This document shows, in pieces, positions 22,388 through 34,400 of a DNA stretch of 64,000 nt. The stretch's first letter is position 1. Each line of letters starts with the position of its first letter. Origin of the DNA: Kappaphycus alvarezii. Lineage: Eukaryota > Rhodophyta > Florideophyceae > Gigartinales > Solieriaceae. The position numbers and the translations under genes were made by a program. The notes under the pieces are model-generated. The model did no database searches. It saw nothing but the letters and a program-made list of their open reading frames with translations, and had not been told where the DNA came from. The DNA lies in the NCBI GenBank assembly GCA_002205965.3, contig NADL03000464.1, positions 124,001 to 188,000 of the forward strand, given 5' to 3'.

Positions 22388-24058
22388 CTGGTAGAATGTG
22401 TTTGTGAGATTTGGTTTTGACTTAATGCTTCTAACTGATGGTACTCCTTTCGAATGAGGGATACAGTAGAGTTGTAGGAGTTTTTGTACAGAGATTGGTA
22501 CGTTGTCTAGATTTAGTTTTACTCCTAACAAAACCAATTCATTGCGGCGTTGAGCAATGGCAGAGGAGGAGGCCCTGTTTTCGATTTCTCCTCACATGTC
22601 GAAGGTGATCGAGCCGTCTGCAGCTGCTCACCATTCGGTGTAAAACGATTAGCGAGGTACATCGGGTGGTATCTTGAGGAATCCGAATCGCCATGTTTGC
22701 ATCACACATCCCGGCTAGGAAGGAAACGATCCGGAGGGCCTTACAGAAATTTCATTCTCAGGAATTCCTTCAGACGACAGCGAAAGTCCTGTTCGAAATG
22801 ACTGATCAGCGGGTACAAAGGTCTGTGAAGGTGATGATGGCATCCGTTGTTGGAATTCCTTACTTGAGAGTCAATGCGGCAGTCGATCTGGCGCATTAAA
22901 CCTGCGTTTTAGAGTAATGATGGAAAGCACCTTGTGCAACACAATACTGTACAGTACAATATTGTACAATACGGTGCAGTACAGTGGCAGTACAGTACAA
23001 TATGCGCAGGTGTCCTACAAAAAAGCTGATACAGCTCTATACAGTACATTTTGTACGTACAGTACAACACTTGGCACTGTGTTTCTTCAAGCATGGAAGT
23101 GCAAATGATTCCGTTAGTCAATCCCCGTGAGCAAAATAGATTAGCTCTGATTCAATAATGTCTATGTTTTATTATTCTGCTTAGTGAAATGATAAATGTT
23201 TTTTAGCACTGTACAAATGTGTCAATTCTGTGCTGTAAGTTACAGTAACATTGTACGGAGGCAACCCCATAATTGGTCGAATAAAGTGTTTAGTGTATGG
23301 ACCATATCTGGGGCAACCTTGCTACCACTGTACTGTACTGCGCAGCATTGGGCAGTACAGTATCTCGAGAGGCCTCCGGGAAGGGTTGCTGTCTGCAGAA
23401 GTGATGACTTGATGTTTGGATGTACTGTACTGTACGTTCTTTACAGTACTGAACTTTTATTCCCGCACTTCTCCGAGCTCCTATTTGGAGATGCGTTCTT
23501 TTCCAGACCATGCAGCAAACTGTAAATACGCCACTTTTTGACATGCTCAACTTACCAGCATTTCAGCGACTTTCAATGCAACCATGCGACCAGGACTCTG
23601 GATGTCAGCAATTCTCGTCAATTAAAAAGAAACTCTGAGAAGCTTAGGCGAAACGGAGAGCGCTGCGGTGCGGGAGTGAGAGCAAGTTCACGAGGTAAAG
23701 GGTTTATTGCCAAACCCCTTTCAATTGGGAGTTGCAGGGAGTCGGCACTGGCCCACAACACCGTTCCCATCGGTATCGCCAATCTCCGAACATGCTGAAG
23801 GCACGCAGTTCATCGCTTGAAGAAAAACGAAACCGACGTCAGAGGTAGCTACCGGTGCAGCGCTCCATTTAGGACATCACGGTGGAGCCAACTAAATGCC
23901 GCAGACATGTCGGCAGAGGCAATGACCGGAAATTGGAGAAAAGCCAGGAAATACTAACTCGATCGAGAATCAATTACTGTAGGAGTCCAAAATTTTAGTC
24001 ACGGATCCTTCCCATTGGACCGATTGGTGGAAATCGAGTTGGGCAGTTGCAACCTTTA
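22388..24058. other. Intergenic with TACAGTAC-rich blocks
   Basis: Degenerate runs built from TACAGTAC, GTACTGTAC and TACAATAC occupy about 22943-23075 and appear again at 23325-23365 and 23424-23455. Short frames at 22550-22899 have no family resemblance I can name. No gene is supported. Confidence 0.5.
22943..23075. repeat. Degenerate GTAC-palindrome repeat (TACAGTAC/TACTGTAC words)
   Basis: Overlapping copies of TACAGTAC, GTACAATA and ATTGTACAATAC follow each other with few spacer bases. The word is its own near reverse complement, so the block is full of small palindromes. Similar clusters occur at 14985, 18715, 23325, 41455-41725, 49090-49190 and 50355-50480. They are nearly absent from the AT-rich block. 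Confidence 0.7.
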
Positions 24059-24066
24059 CTTTTCAA

Positions 24067-24137
24067 TTATCTAATTGCTAATTCCGGGCAACAACCGACC
24101 ATATCTTTCAAACATTAAATTACCCCACATTTTCCCC
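24067..24137 (-). mobile_element. Short dispersed insertion (71 bp) with 8-bp target duplication
   Basis: It is flanked by CTTTTCAA at 24059-24066 and 24138-24145. Read on the minus strand it starts GGGGAAAATGTGGGGTAATT and passes through GATATGGTCGGTTGTTGCCC. The constant end matches other copies; the far end (GATAA) does not. One constant and one variable end plus a target duplication is typical of truncated retro-insertions. Confidence 0.8.
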
Positions 24138-24145
24138 CTTTTCAA

Positions 24146-24322
24146 AAACCGCTGCCGTCGAATACGACCGCCTGGTCACTATTCTCTCCTCCCTCGTTCT
24201 CCAGCTTACGGCCCATGCCGTATCTCGCCGTGCTTTTTCTCTCACATCACCTGATGCGTGAGTGACCCTCCTGCGTTTAGTGAACATCTAATAAAAGCGT
24301 TTGTTTGTTTGTTGTTTTCAAA
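24146..24322 (+). mobile_element. Possible 3' end of a LINE-like element
   Basis: A short frame ends with VSRRAFSLTSPDA and a TGA at about 24262. An AT-rich tail with AATAAA and (GTTT) repeats follows at 24290-24320. Frame end, poly-A-type signal and simple repeat together resemble a 5'-truncated non-LTR retrotransposon tail. There is no catalytic motif here, so the call is tentative. Confidence 0.35.
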
Positions 24323-24751
24323 AGGATTAAACACGGTGAATCTGTAGGGTGTAAGTTTTCTGTCCCGCTTTCCCCTTCAAGTACTGTAAGCAAATTAAAA
24401 CGTAGTGACGCAGAGTGTGAGCAAATGGGAGCAGAGAAGTTTAATGCATTCATTATCTAATGGGGACTGCGCACGTCCTAATAACATATACGGCTACGAC
24501 CTAACCGGATGTGCAGTGTGCAAAGTATGAACTTGGAAAGTCCTCAAAAACTATCCCATTGGCACTAACCATCTCGAAAATGAACGACCTGTAAATACAG
24601 GGCTGCAACTGCTCTATAGTAGCGCGGAAGCTACCGCACATGTAAGTTTGAAACACCGAAAAGGAAGAGAAGCTGACAACAAGAAAATAGTAATCCGAAG
24701 ATAACGAAATTACAAACAACAAAAGAAAACATTTTTCACTTTACTTCAACA

Positions 24752-25850
24752 CTAGTACTTCATAGACTCGTCTTTCGCGTCGATTACTGCAAACATACGC
24801 TTGGGTAGACTCTGGTGGAGGTTCAGTATGTAACCACTATAAATAGATGCCCAAGCCCCCTCATTTCCAGCTTTCAACCCAGCTACATTCTCGTGACGCC
24901 TCCTCTGTAAGTCAGTAAGCACCAGTAAGCCCCAAACGTTTTCAATTATGTTTAGATCTTGGGACTTAGCGATGTTAGAACTTTGATGCCGCGCTGAGAG
25001 AGAAAATTCGGGTCTGCTGGGACCGGTGAATGCTAACACTTTCTTGCTGAAATGTCCAAGTTGTCGATTCGCCAAGACATTCTGCAGTCCAGGGTATAAA
25101 TCCAGTTTCAAGAGTTGTGCAATAATTTCTGGAGTCCTGCTTGCCTGATAAGAAACTAAAGGGGGAATTTTTGGGTTATTTTAATGCATGGAAGATGTGG
25201 TCGGTTATATCCACGCGGCTAATGCGTTATGTGGAACTAAAGGTGACGTATCATAAAAAAATAGCCGCCCATACCATAACACTGCCCCCTCCATTTTGCC
25301 TCGTGTGAAAAGGCCGCGGTTCCGTGCGCAAGATATGCAAGTACATAGTCAATCCATCAGGCCCATCAAGGTTGAATTTGTACTCTTCCGAAAAGACGAC
25401 ATGCGTCCAGAAAATGTTATCATTTGAAATAAATCTGCGAGCCCACTGCCATCGATTTTTCTTGTGCTCGCTCGTCATTTTCGGAACCTTGCTCACCCTT
25501 TTATACTTGAAAATAGGAGACGTATACAAAAGCTGCTGTACGCACCGGACAGTAACCAGCAAATGTAGCACCCGCTTGATCTCTGCAGCACTTGAATTGC
25601 CTGTAGATGCCTTTCGAAAATGCGAAGACAGTCATTCTCGGAAAGTTTTTTGGCGTTTTTGGGAGTTTCGTTATGGCGTCTGTGAGTCCTTTTCATGATA
25701 AATTATGGGCTTTTCTTGGACCTCGATACATAGTCTTTGTAATTACACGAACTAGAATTTGCTCCGTAATAATGGCCACAATCTGGCCTTTTTCAAGATC
25801 GCTGTGTTACTTTCCCTTCGGCATGTTTCGAATGAGTCGAAGGTGCTACA
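24752..25850 (-). pseudogene. Tc1/mariner-type transposase relic
   Basis: Minus-strand fragments in several frames keep the Tc1 order. A helix-turn-helix-like KGQIVAIITEQ lies near 25790. FSEEYKFNLDGPDG with LRTEPRPFHTRQNGGGSVMVWAA lies at 25251-25400. SQDLNIIENVWGLL, the block holding the last catalytic residue, lies near 24935-24966. The first catalytic region reads S-E-E where S-D-E is usual. Several stops and frameshifts and an insertion at 25162-25234 show it is dead. No terminal inverted repeats could be paired with confidence. Confidence 0.85.
25162..25234 (+). mobile_element. Short dispersed insertion (73 bp) inside the Tc1 relic, 8-bp target duplication
   Basis: The flanks are AACTAAAG at 25154-25161 and 25235-25242. 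It starts GGGGAATTTTTGGGTTATTT and contains GGAAGATGTGGTCGGTT. This is subtype B of the family, shared with 51677 and 52156. It interrupts transposase coding sequence, so it arrived after the Tc1 element. Confidence 0.85.
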
Positions 25851-25859
25851 GCACCTAAT

Positions 25860-27330
25860 CGGGTCTTCAGGATTACTCAAACCATTTAAATAAAGAGATT
25901 TGATATGGACCTTAAAGTTTTCTGTGAGATAGAAGACGCTTTCCCGGTAAAACGTTCTTGTACCATTTGAAATTTCGTTTATTTTGTAGGGCTATTTTTG
26001 TTTATTTAGTGTGACCGAAACATTTAGTCTTTTCTATCCATCTTGGCCATTCACCGTCTTTTAATAGGTATATCTCACAGTTGAGGTGCAAAAACTGTGA
26101 TATTTGAGATAGCTTCTGTCATTTCGAAGCAACAAAATCGTGTGTTTAAGTTTAAATTTCCGGTGCTGCACCGCGTAAGAAGGGCAGGCCAAATGAACAG
26201 GTACAAAAGCCCCCAGGATGCCGTTGTAGTTCAATAAGTGTGGCAGTTTATACCAGTTGACTGTAACGGCAAGCACGGTAGGTCTAGTCGTGGGCGATCC
26301 TTTTTGTGGGAATCTGCCCTTTTTAGTTCGCGCCATAATGGCCTTTAATTTTTGCGCGCACACACATTCCTACCGTATGTAAGGGCTGTCTCGTCCCAGG
26401 CCACGAGGCATTGTTCAGTTGTTACGACAATTACTTTAAATTCCCAATTAATCCCATTTTAGTTAGGAGAAGGACACTTATCTGTCTGTGAGGGGACCAT
26501 ACGACATGGAGCGTTTGTCAGTGGCTGCTAGCTGGACGGACTGGTCTTATTTCAACTCTTCAGAGGACGACCACGTCGGTAAGGGCGTTGCCGTTCTGGA
26601 GGGTTTAGGAATTGGTGGGGAGGATGATGAATAGTTGGTGGGCGATCTCGTGGTATGCTCAAATCATTTTGCTTGAATCACACAACCTCCGATATCAGGA
26701 AACTTGAACAAAGACCTCACTTAGGAGGGCTAAATTTTGGTTAATTTAATATTTGGATAGTAATGTCATTTCCTGAAGTGAGGCCACATATCATACATTG
26801 CATTCCATTAGAGATTGAGTTGGTTGGGTGTGAGCTTGCAGAATACGAGGGAATCACCTTAATTTGGTGATTCTATCCTGCTTTAGAGTGCGCTGCGCTA
26901 GGGTGCGAAACTTCCTATTCCCCACAGTAAAGCAACAGCAAAGAAAAAGCTCCGTTACCTACGTCCAACTTTCTTATTCAAGGCGGGAGCAGTTCCCACG
27001 TTTTATGTTAACTGGGAGTCCTGATTGGTGAACGTCACACCGTACGCTGCCTGGACCAAGTCAGCTAGCTGCTGCCTAGCGCACGGCCGGAGTAGTCCGC
27101 GCTACCTTGTTCTAAGCGATCCCAGAGTAGGATCGGCTACCCTTACTTTTCCCACCTGATTATCCTTTTCCCATTTTTTGCGTTCACCCCCGAGAACCCT
27201 GGAGGCCTTTAGAGCACCCTCCTATCCTACCGGATGCGATCTACATCCCTCTACACTGTAAGCTCCGTTTACTGTTAATCCCAGCTAGACTAGACTACCG
27301 AGGAAGATGTATTTCCAAAACATCAACCAC
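25860..27330. other. Intergenic; no gene supported
   Basis: A 100-codon minus-strand frame (26061-26363) has a basic N-terminus (MARTKKGRFPQKG) but no family I can name. It may be unrelated flank or the start of the neighbouring transposon. Base composition is ordinary until about 27300, where AT content rises sharply. Confidence 0.4.
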
Positions 27331-27950
27331 AAAAAAAATCTTCTATTGATTGCATCAGAGAGTGATACAGAACAGTTACTGTTATTTTCAATATAATAAT
27401 GATTTTTAATCGCTTTTTCTTCCCACATTTATTCAGTTTATAAATTTTTATGTGCAAACATTCCTCAGTAATGCTACTCTTTCTTTTAAATGATAGAAGT
27501 AATTCATTGAATTTTACTACGACAATACATTTTCAACAGCTGTACTAAAGGTAAAACCAGTTTTGTTTTTATTTTTCATCTAATTCTAAGTATCCCACCT
27601 TACCTTTTTCGACTCATTTTACCTTCCGAAACTAGCACGTTGCCTTCTCTCTTCATTTTGATTTACCAGTAATCAAAGTCCAGTTGCAGTATTAAAATTA
27701 CTACAATATCAATTTGGATTTTTCGATCCGAAAACATTGTAGTAATTACTTATAGGTATTGCTCACGTTTTTTTGGATAAAGTTTTTTTTCAAGATATAA
27801 CATATGACTATTTTTAAAACTTGTTTGCTTTCTTTTTGGTGATTATGAATGAGTATTGTGGTAAAACTCTCTAGTTAACAGTTTTCAAATGATTATAATT
27901 AAGGATGGTTCTTTTGCATTTATTTTATATATTGAAATTAATATTAAAAT

Positions 27951-28058
27951 AGGGTAAATGTGGGGTGATTTAATATTTGAAAGATGTGGTCGCTTGTGGC
28001 CCAGAATATACTACAGAGTGACCGGTGGTACCTCTTAATTTCCCTCAAAATCCGGCTC
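27951..28058 (+). mobile_element. Short dispersed insertion (about 108-111 bp)
   Basis: An 11-base direct repeat, AATATTAAAAT, lies at 27940-27950 and 28059-28069. The insert starts AGGGTAAATGTGGGGTGATT and runs through GATGTGGTCGCTTGTGGCCC. The constant end and the following 50 bases match the copy at 48478. The exact right border is uncertain because the target is AT-rich. Confidence 0.75.
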
Positions 28059-28431
28059 AATATTAAAATCGATTGCAGGGATGGTAAACTATACTACTTA
28101 AATTACCGTGAGTGCTGAAGGGCTACTCTTGGGGACTATGATTTTTTTAATTTTTCTCTACACATCTTTTTCACGGCTGTAGAAAAAATACGAAGCATAC
28201 GTAAAGAGATAAAACACTTCATTTTAACAAAAAATCTCCTCAGCAGACTCATGAGAGATCTTGAGACGAACATCGCTCAAAACTTGATATTTTATTTTTG
28301 TAGGATATATATTATTCTAGATGGCTCTCAGTACTAGTGTGTTCTAATCTGTTTCAGAACTTTTTTTCCTTTATATTTTCGCTTTGATATTTACCAGGTA
28401 AAAAATAGTGTGGTGCATGTCGTTTTTACCG

Positions 28432-28481
28432 AAAGATCCATCTTTGTAGTTATGATAAAGATCCATCTTTGTAATCATGAT
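28432..28481. repeat. Tandem duplication, two 25-bp units
   Basis: AAAGATCCATCTTTGTA recurs with the same trailing ATGAT. The units differ at two or three bases. AAAGATccATCTTT within each unit is itself an inverted repeat. Confidence 0.7.
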
Positions 28482-31400
28482 TGCCGATCCTTGGCTCCAA
28501 TATATTCTTTTTCCTCGGTCGTTTTGGGTATCCTCTTACGGTAATGGAACGTTCAACGTTTTTTGGATTAATCTTTTATGATGAGAAATTGAAGACCAAC
28601 CTAGGTGTAGTTTTATTTTATCAAACACTATAGGGCTTGGTAGTATTTAATAATATTTTGGAATCATCGCTGATTTCAGGATGACTTTTCCGGAAAGTGT
28701 TTCCCTTCGAAAGTACTCTAGGATGTATATGTATATCGATGAAAATTTTCATTTCTATCTCGCTCCTTTTTTCATTCAGTAGAGCTTCAAATGATTTGGT
28801 AAGCAGTTCCAAAAACATCTAAATTATATGGATATGAGTACCTAGAATTCGGAAATCACTGAGTCAATCGAACCATAATGGTCATTTTTCTAAATTGCTT
28901 TCTTTAGTTGAGAAAAGTACTGGATGGGCCGTATCAATTCTCTAACACTCAGAAAAGTAAGGTTATGGATCTCATTTGAAAATGGACTTTAATTTCCTAA
29001 TCCCTATCGTTAAATCGGAAATTGAAAGATCTCCATCCCTCTAGATGATAACATCATCAATTCGGGCCTAAAACACAGTATTTCATGCAAAACCTTCTTG
29101 TCAAGACCAAAACCACAAGTTCAAACACCTGCGCACCCAGTACCGCCCCAATATCTACCCTATAACATCCCCACCAATTCGCTACAGTCTTACACAAGCC
29201 AAAAAGTCCCTACTACAGATAAGAGCAAACTCCATTCCCCACTGACTAGATCGCAAGCAACCGGCGCCTAGTGCAACTTGTGGTATAAATCTTTTATGTT
29301 AATTGGAGAAGTTCGGACATGCTAGAATAAGAGTACTCACATTTCCATAAATTAAACACGTACACCGCATACTTTCACCTAGTACTTTTATGATCACTAA
29401 AATCCAGGCTGCGCATACAGGTTTTTCTTGAGATACTTTGTAATTTTTAGAGCAATCAGCACTTCTTGCAGTCTTTTGCCAAATACTTTTATGTTGTCAA
29501 TGTTTAGAAATTTCACATTATTCGATATTCACATCAAGAACCGCTAATTTAATATCAATATATTTTCCAACACTTTACCTCCGCAAATATATATATCTCT
29601 TTTCTAAATTTACTTTTATGCCTTCTCCCTCCATTAGAACGAGCCTCATTAAATCACCGCAAAGCAAAAATTACGATAAAATCTCTGCTGGTTACTTTGT
29701 GCTAATTTCACCCCTACTACCTCCCACAGAAAGATATCTTAATCTACAATATCAATCCATATAAATCAATGGTTCAGAAGAAATGCCCAATTATTATTTG
29801 TCAGATAATCTCCCTCGTCATTTGAAATATGAAGTTAAGCGGCCTCGATCATGATTTATTCCCCAGAGTCCGTTAGAATTTTTTGCAGTCTGTTACTCTG
29901 ATTTTAACGGCACTTTACATTTATTTCATCAACTTTTAGTCCCTAATTGTCTTTAAATTAATCATCTTCTACTCACATTGTACCTTTGCTACTAATTGAA
30001 CGGCCCTTTTTTGGCGGTGGTCTCGGACGCCTGTAGGAAGGAACCAATAATTGATGTCACTATTTTGCTAAGAAAGCACTCATTTGTTAACTGTATTCAT
30101 TTATTGTACTTTTGATGTTGCAAATCGTTCCTAGTTGCAGGAGAGAAGAATAAGGCGAATAGCTTCAACTACATTAAAAAAACTAATTCCATCAGTCGTC
30201 AAATACTTTCTTTCATTTGTGTCTCATTCACTGTCTTTGTTTGATCTATACTATTTCACATACGTTAAACAAAATCTTCAATTATTCTTTGAAATTATTA
30301 GAATGTCTTTATGGTGAATATTAAAATTTCGTTGCACCATTAATTTGCATAAAGCTTTCATTTTAAGGACAGTTCATATTGCCTAGTTCATATCATAGAA
30401 TCCGTGAATCTTGAAAATATTGGTATGTGTGCGAAATATTTTGGATATTTGATAGTTGAGGGAATTTGTGACTTAGAGTAGTGTAACGGGAACCTTATAT
30501 CTTACAAAGATGAAAAATAATTTTTTCAATGCATATTTCACTATCAACATTTCACTCAGAAGAACAAATAAATAGAGTAAAAGATACGTGGTCTTAAACA
30601 TGCTCCAGTATGAAAATTTAGTTTACTTTCAACGCTAATGGAGAATCTGGAATCACTTGTACTATTCTTATGTTCCTTAAAGAGCTACAGAGTAATTGGT
30701 ATCCGAAAATATAATTTATTAATAGGTCTAATTTACTCTTCATGAATAATGTTTTGCTCAGAGGTGAAATTTTGAAAAGTTGAACTACATGGGCATGTAT
30801 GAATTCTTTTTAAAAAACTCCTCTTGTAAACATCTCTTTGATATTAAGCACTGAATCTCAGCAGATCAATATATATATCAAATATCCGATGCTGGGTCTT
30901 TTGGTTTATTTTTCCGCATTAAAATAAATTCCAAAATGATGTAAGAGGATTGGAGAGTTCTGGATGAAGTAAAAAATTTCATACTTGAGAAAAATTACCC
31001 ATAAAAATTGGGAAAGCCTTACCTATCCCTCCAAAGAAACTCTGTTTTGGTTTTCAATGGCCATCAAAATATTGATTTACGCAAAAATGCGCTCTGTTCC
31101 ATTAAAATGACGTATATATGTTTGAATATGATTTTCTGGGGAAATAAGAACACCTGATGCAGTTGGAAGGTATTATTCATAAATATCGAATACCTTCAAT
31201 GAAAGGCTGAAATTGAAGCATTGTTGGAATAAAGGTGGTTGAATAAATATGTAGTCCAATATATAGAGGAGACAAGAGCAAGTAGAACCACCAAATGTGA
31301 CAGGAAGATCACCTTTGTGGAAAAGTCTAAACTAGGGGCTCGAAACCAATTTTTATTAGTTAATTCTCAGAGCTTCCTTTATTCATGAAATTACATTAAC

Positions 31401-34400
31401 TTCATTCTGGACTTTCTGAGCCTACATTATACGATTTAAGTCAAATCAGAAAATTTCAAAGTCATATTGAATGGTGCAGTAAGGTAACCTGTTCTATTTT
31501 CTAAGTACTGCTGAATATATATAAATTGCATAGGAATATCTTCTTTTAATGCAAAACATTCTATTCCTACCTAGTCAAATCATATTATGCACTTCATAAA
31601 TTTATACTTCAGATTTAATCTCCCCATAAACCAACATTCTCTTTCAATTCCCTCAGAATCTTACATCAAATTCTCTTCTATATAATCAGTAAAGTTTAAA
31701 GGTTCCGTTAAATTCAATGGGCAGCAGTATGAAATTCTATTTAAATCAAGCATTGTACTTTAACCTACTTGAATAATGGCCTCCTCCGTAGTATATTTAA
31801 TTAAGACCTCATTTATCTACTAATGCCTAAAAAGATAGGTATACATCATCAAAAATCAAAAATTTCAAAGCATATTGTTATAACTCGTTTATGCGCCATT
31901 TTAGAGGCTACGACGTTTTCTGAAGTATATTATTCTCCATCTGAGTATTATAGGATACTTAAAGTTATAAGGGAGAGACATATCAAAGTAAACATCCGTT
32001 ATGAACACGTTCTATCCATTGTTTTCAATTCTTGCATTTACCTTTCCTTTGCCGAGAATTACATCAGAGTTGAGTAATATCATGTCTGAAGAGTTATAAG
32101 GAGATCAAATATGATTTTAAAGTGTTACCAGGCATTAATACCATAAAAAAATTAGTAAATTATTCAGAGCTATACGCCTTTATGGCCGCTTAAACACGTG
32201 AAAAAGTACCTCGCATCAATTCATTACTATTGGTCAAGAATTGTATTCATTTTTGTGTTTATTCCTGCTCTGTTTTTATAACAATTTTCGGCTTTTTGTT
32301 ATACAAACTATGTAAAGTTATGAGTTAAGTCGATATTCCTACTAGCTAGTGAGCCAGTCTTCAGAAATTTTAGTCAATTTCTTGCTTATTATTGATAAAT
32401 ATCCATAATATACATGCTTTCAAATGTCAGAGGATGAATTAATATGTCATATTGCAATAATAAGTGAAATTCAAATTTTTTCTCGCGTATAGTGGACTAT
32501 AAACTATTTGTTGGCTCAAATCCATTTTTTATCTTCAAGCCACTTTTTTTAATTTTCTTCCACAGCCGGTTCATTCCCTTACCTAAATCTATGTACGGGT
32601 CATAGATGAAATAATTAAATCAACAAAATATTATGAAGCTGTGAATAAATTTTACGTCCTTTCCATAAAGTCAGAAAGAATACCTTGATTTAAATTGCGA
32701 GTTACGGCGAACATGATAGGATCATGCCCTTAATATCACAACTTGTTGTAAACAGATATCTTATGACCATCTATAAATACTCTTTCTTTAAAAGAGCTAG
32801 TAATAGTTTCCGAGAAATATTAATGGTATACTCATATTCCATAATGATTGCACTTTTTATTAGTAGTTCGTTCAAAAACGACATCTGTCCTTTTTTATGT
32901 GATTTTTGGACTTTTTACTTTTAAATACTTTCAGAAGACTTGAAAAACGAAAAGGAACCCTGGTCCCTGCTTGAAAAACTGAAATTAAAATCCTCATATT
33001 ACATAAAAGTGCTATAAAACAGAACAGACAGTCAAATGGCTTTTTCAAGATTTCAAGGATCAGAAGAAGGTTCTGACTAGTTTTTGATCATTTTCACCAA
33101 AAAATCTGTAAATTCAAACCAAATTGTTTTGAGTTTATTTAAAAATGGAACTACTACTGTAAAATTTAACATATATGATGCTTTTGCGATAGGTGCAACA
33201 GACCTCTGAAAGATTCTTTGCTTTAAAATCAAAATGAAATGGATCCTACCGTATTTTACGAACGAAACAATTCAAACGTGGTTACTTTTTTGCTTTTATG
33301 TAATCTTAACGACAGATTGTAGAGAGAATATTGGTGCGAAATGTTAAGTTATATATAATCAATAGATTTTTTATTCCATTAATCTTAATAATATACCGCC
33401 GACCATCGCTATGAAAATTAAGACGCTTTCCCGTCTCTTCTGAAGTTCTATAATTAGTTGTACGGCCATACTCAGTTCTTCAAAGACTAAATAAGAGTAA
33501 AAACTTGTATTTGACGGTTTTTCAAGTTGTATTGTAAGTGAAATACAGGCGTATTTGTGTATCGGGTACAAGCGAGAAGAATACGGACGTTGATTCCAGT
33601 ACGTCTCGTTCCTTATTCGTATTCCGTCTGATGCGAGAGTACTTAACTTTATGATGCGTGAATTTTCCTGTGCGTACATATGTATAGGAGTTTAACCAGT
33701 GGTTTGGGAGGGGAGGCTCTGCCTGATGGCCGATTTTTGTTTTCCTTATTGGTTTAAACCGAGGATTCTCCGTTGCAATCGGATCATCTAGAGGCAATGA
33801 ACTGTCTTGATGGATTCTACCAGTGTCACTGATCTCTTTTGCGGGAAATTTCCAATATTCGTACATTATTTCCACATCGAAGAGATAATCCGCGTAAGCA
33901 TACTTACCCTCTGCTTTAGATGATAGATTGGTTCGAGCTTGAACAGGAAAACGATGTTTGCAGATATCATCGCAGTTTTGAAGGGTTATATAATGTAATT
34001 GTGTTCATCGAAACTATCTTATCGATCAATTATTATGGGAAACCTCTAGTAGTTTGTTTTCTATATGTGTATAATTTTTCTTATAACCTAAGATTATTTC
34101 TGTAAAAACAGCTCTGGCTTAAAGCTGACTTTTCATTTAATATTTAATTGATTTCCGGTTTTCAATGTGCTATGTTTAAATTTTCTTCTCGCCATGGGGT
34201 CATTTGGTCAGTATCTTGAGCTTACCTACAATAAAATTTGCTGAAAAAATTTAAAGAAGATGTATGGTTTTTGTCCTTTTCTCAACGACCCATGTTCCCT
34301 TGAAAACTTCGGACGCTCGGTATAGTGACTAATTCCTTCTCTTCAATTTACTCCTCCCATGTAAAAGTCGAGGTTGACTAGAAGGTCAAGAGATACCCAG

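Noticed and set aside
29040..29290. Possible reverse-transcriptase fragment on the minus strand of the GC-richer island
   Set aside because: Three-frame reading gave no RT motif that I could defend.
33371..33875. Overlapping minus-strand frames of 102 and 117 codons in the AT-rich block
   Set aside because: No motif, two frames equally open, no start or splice context to favour either.
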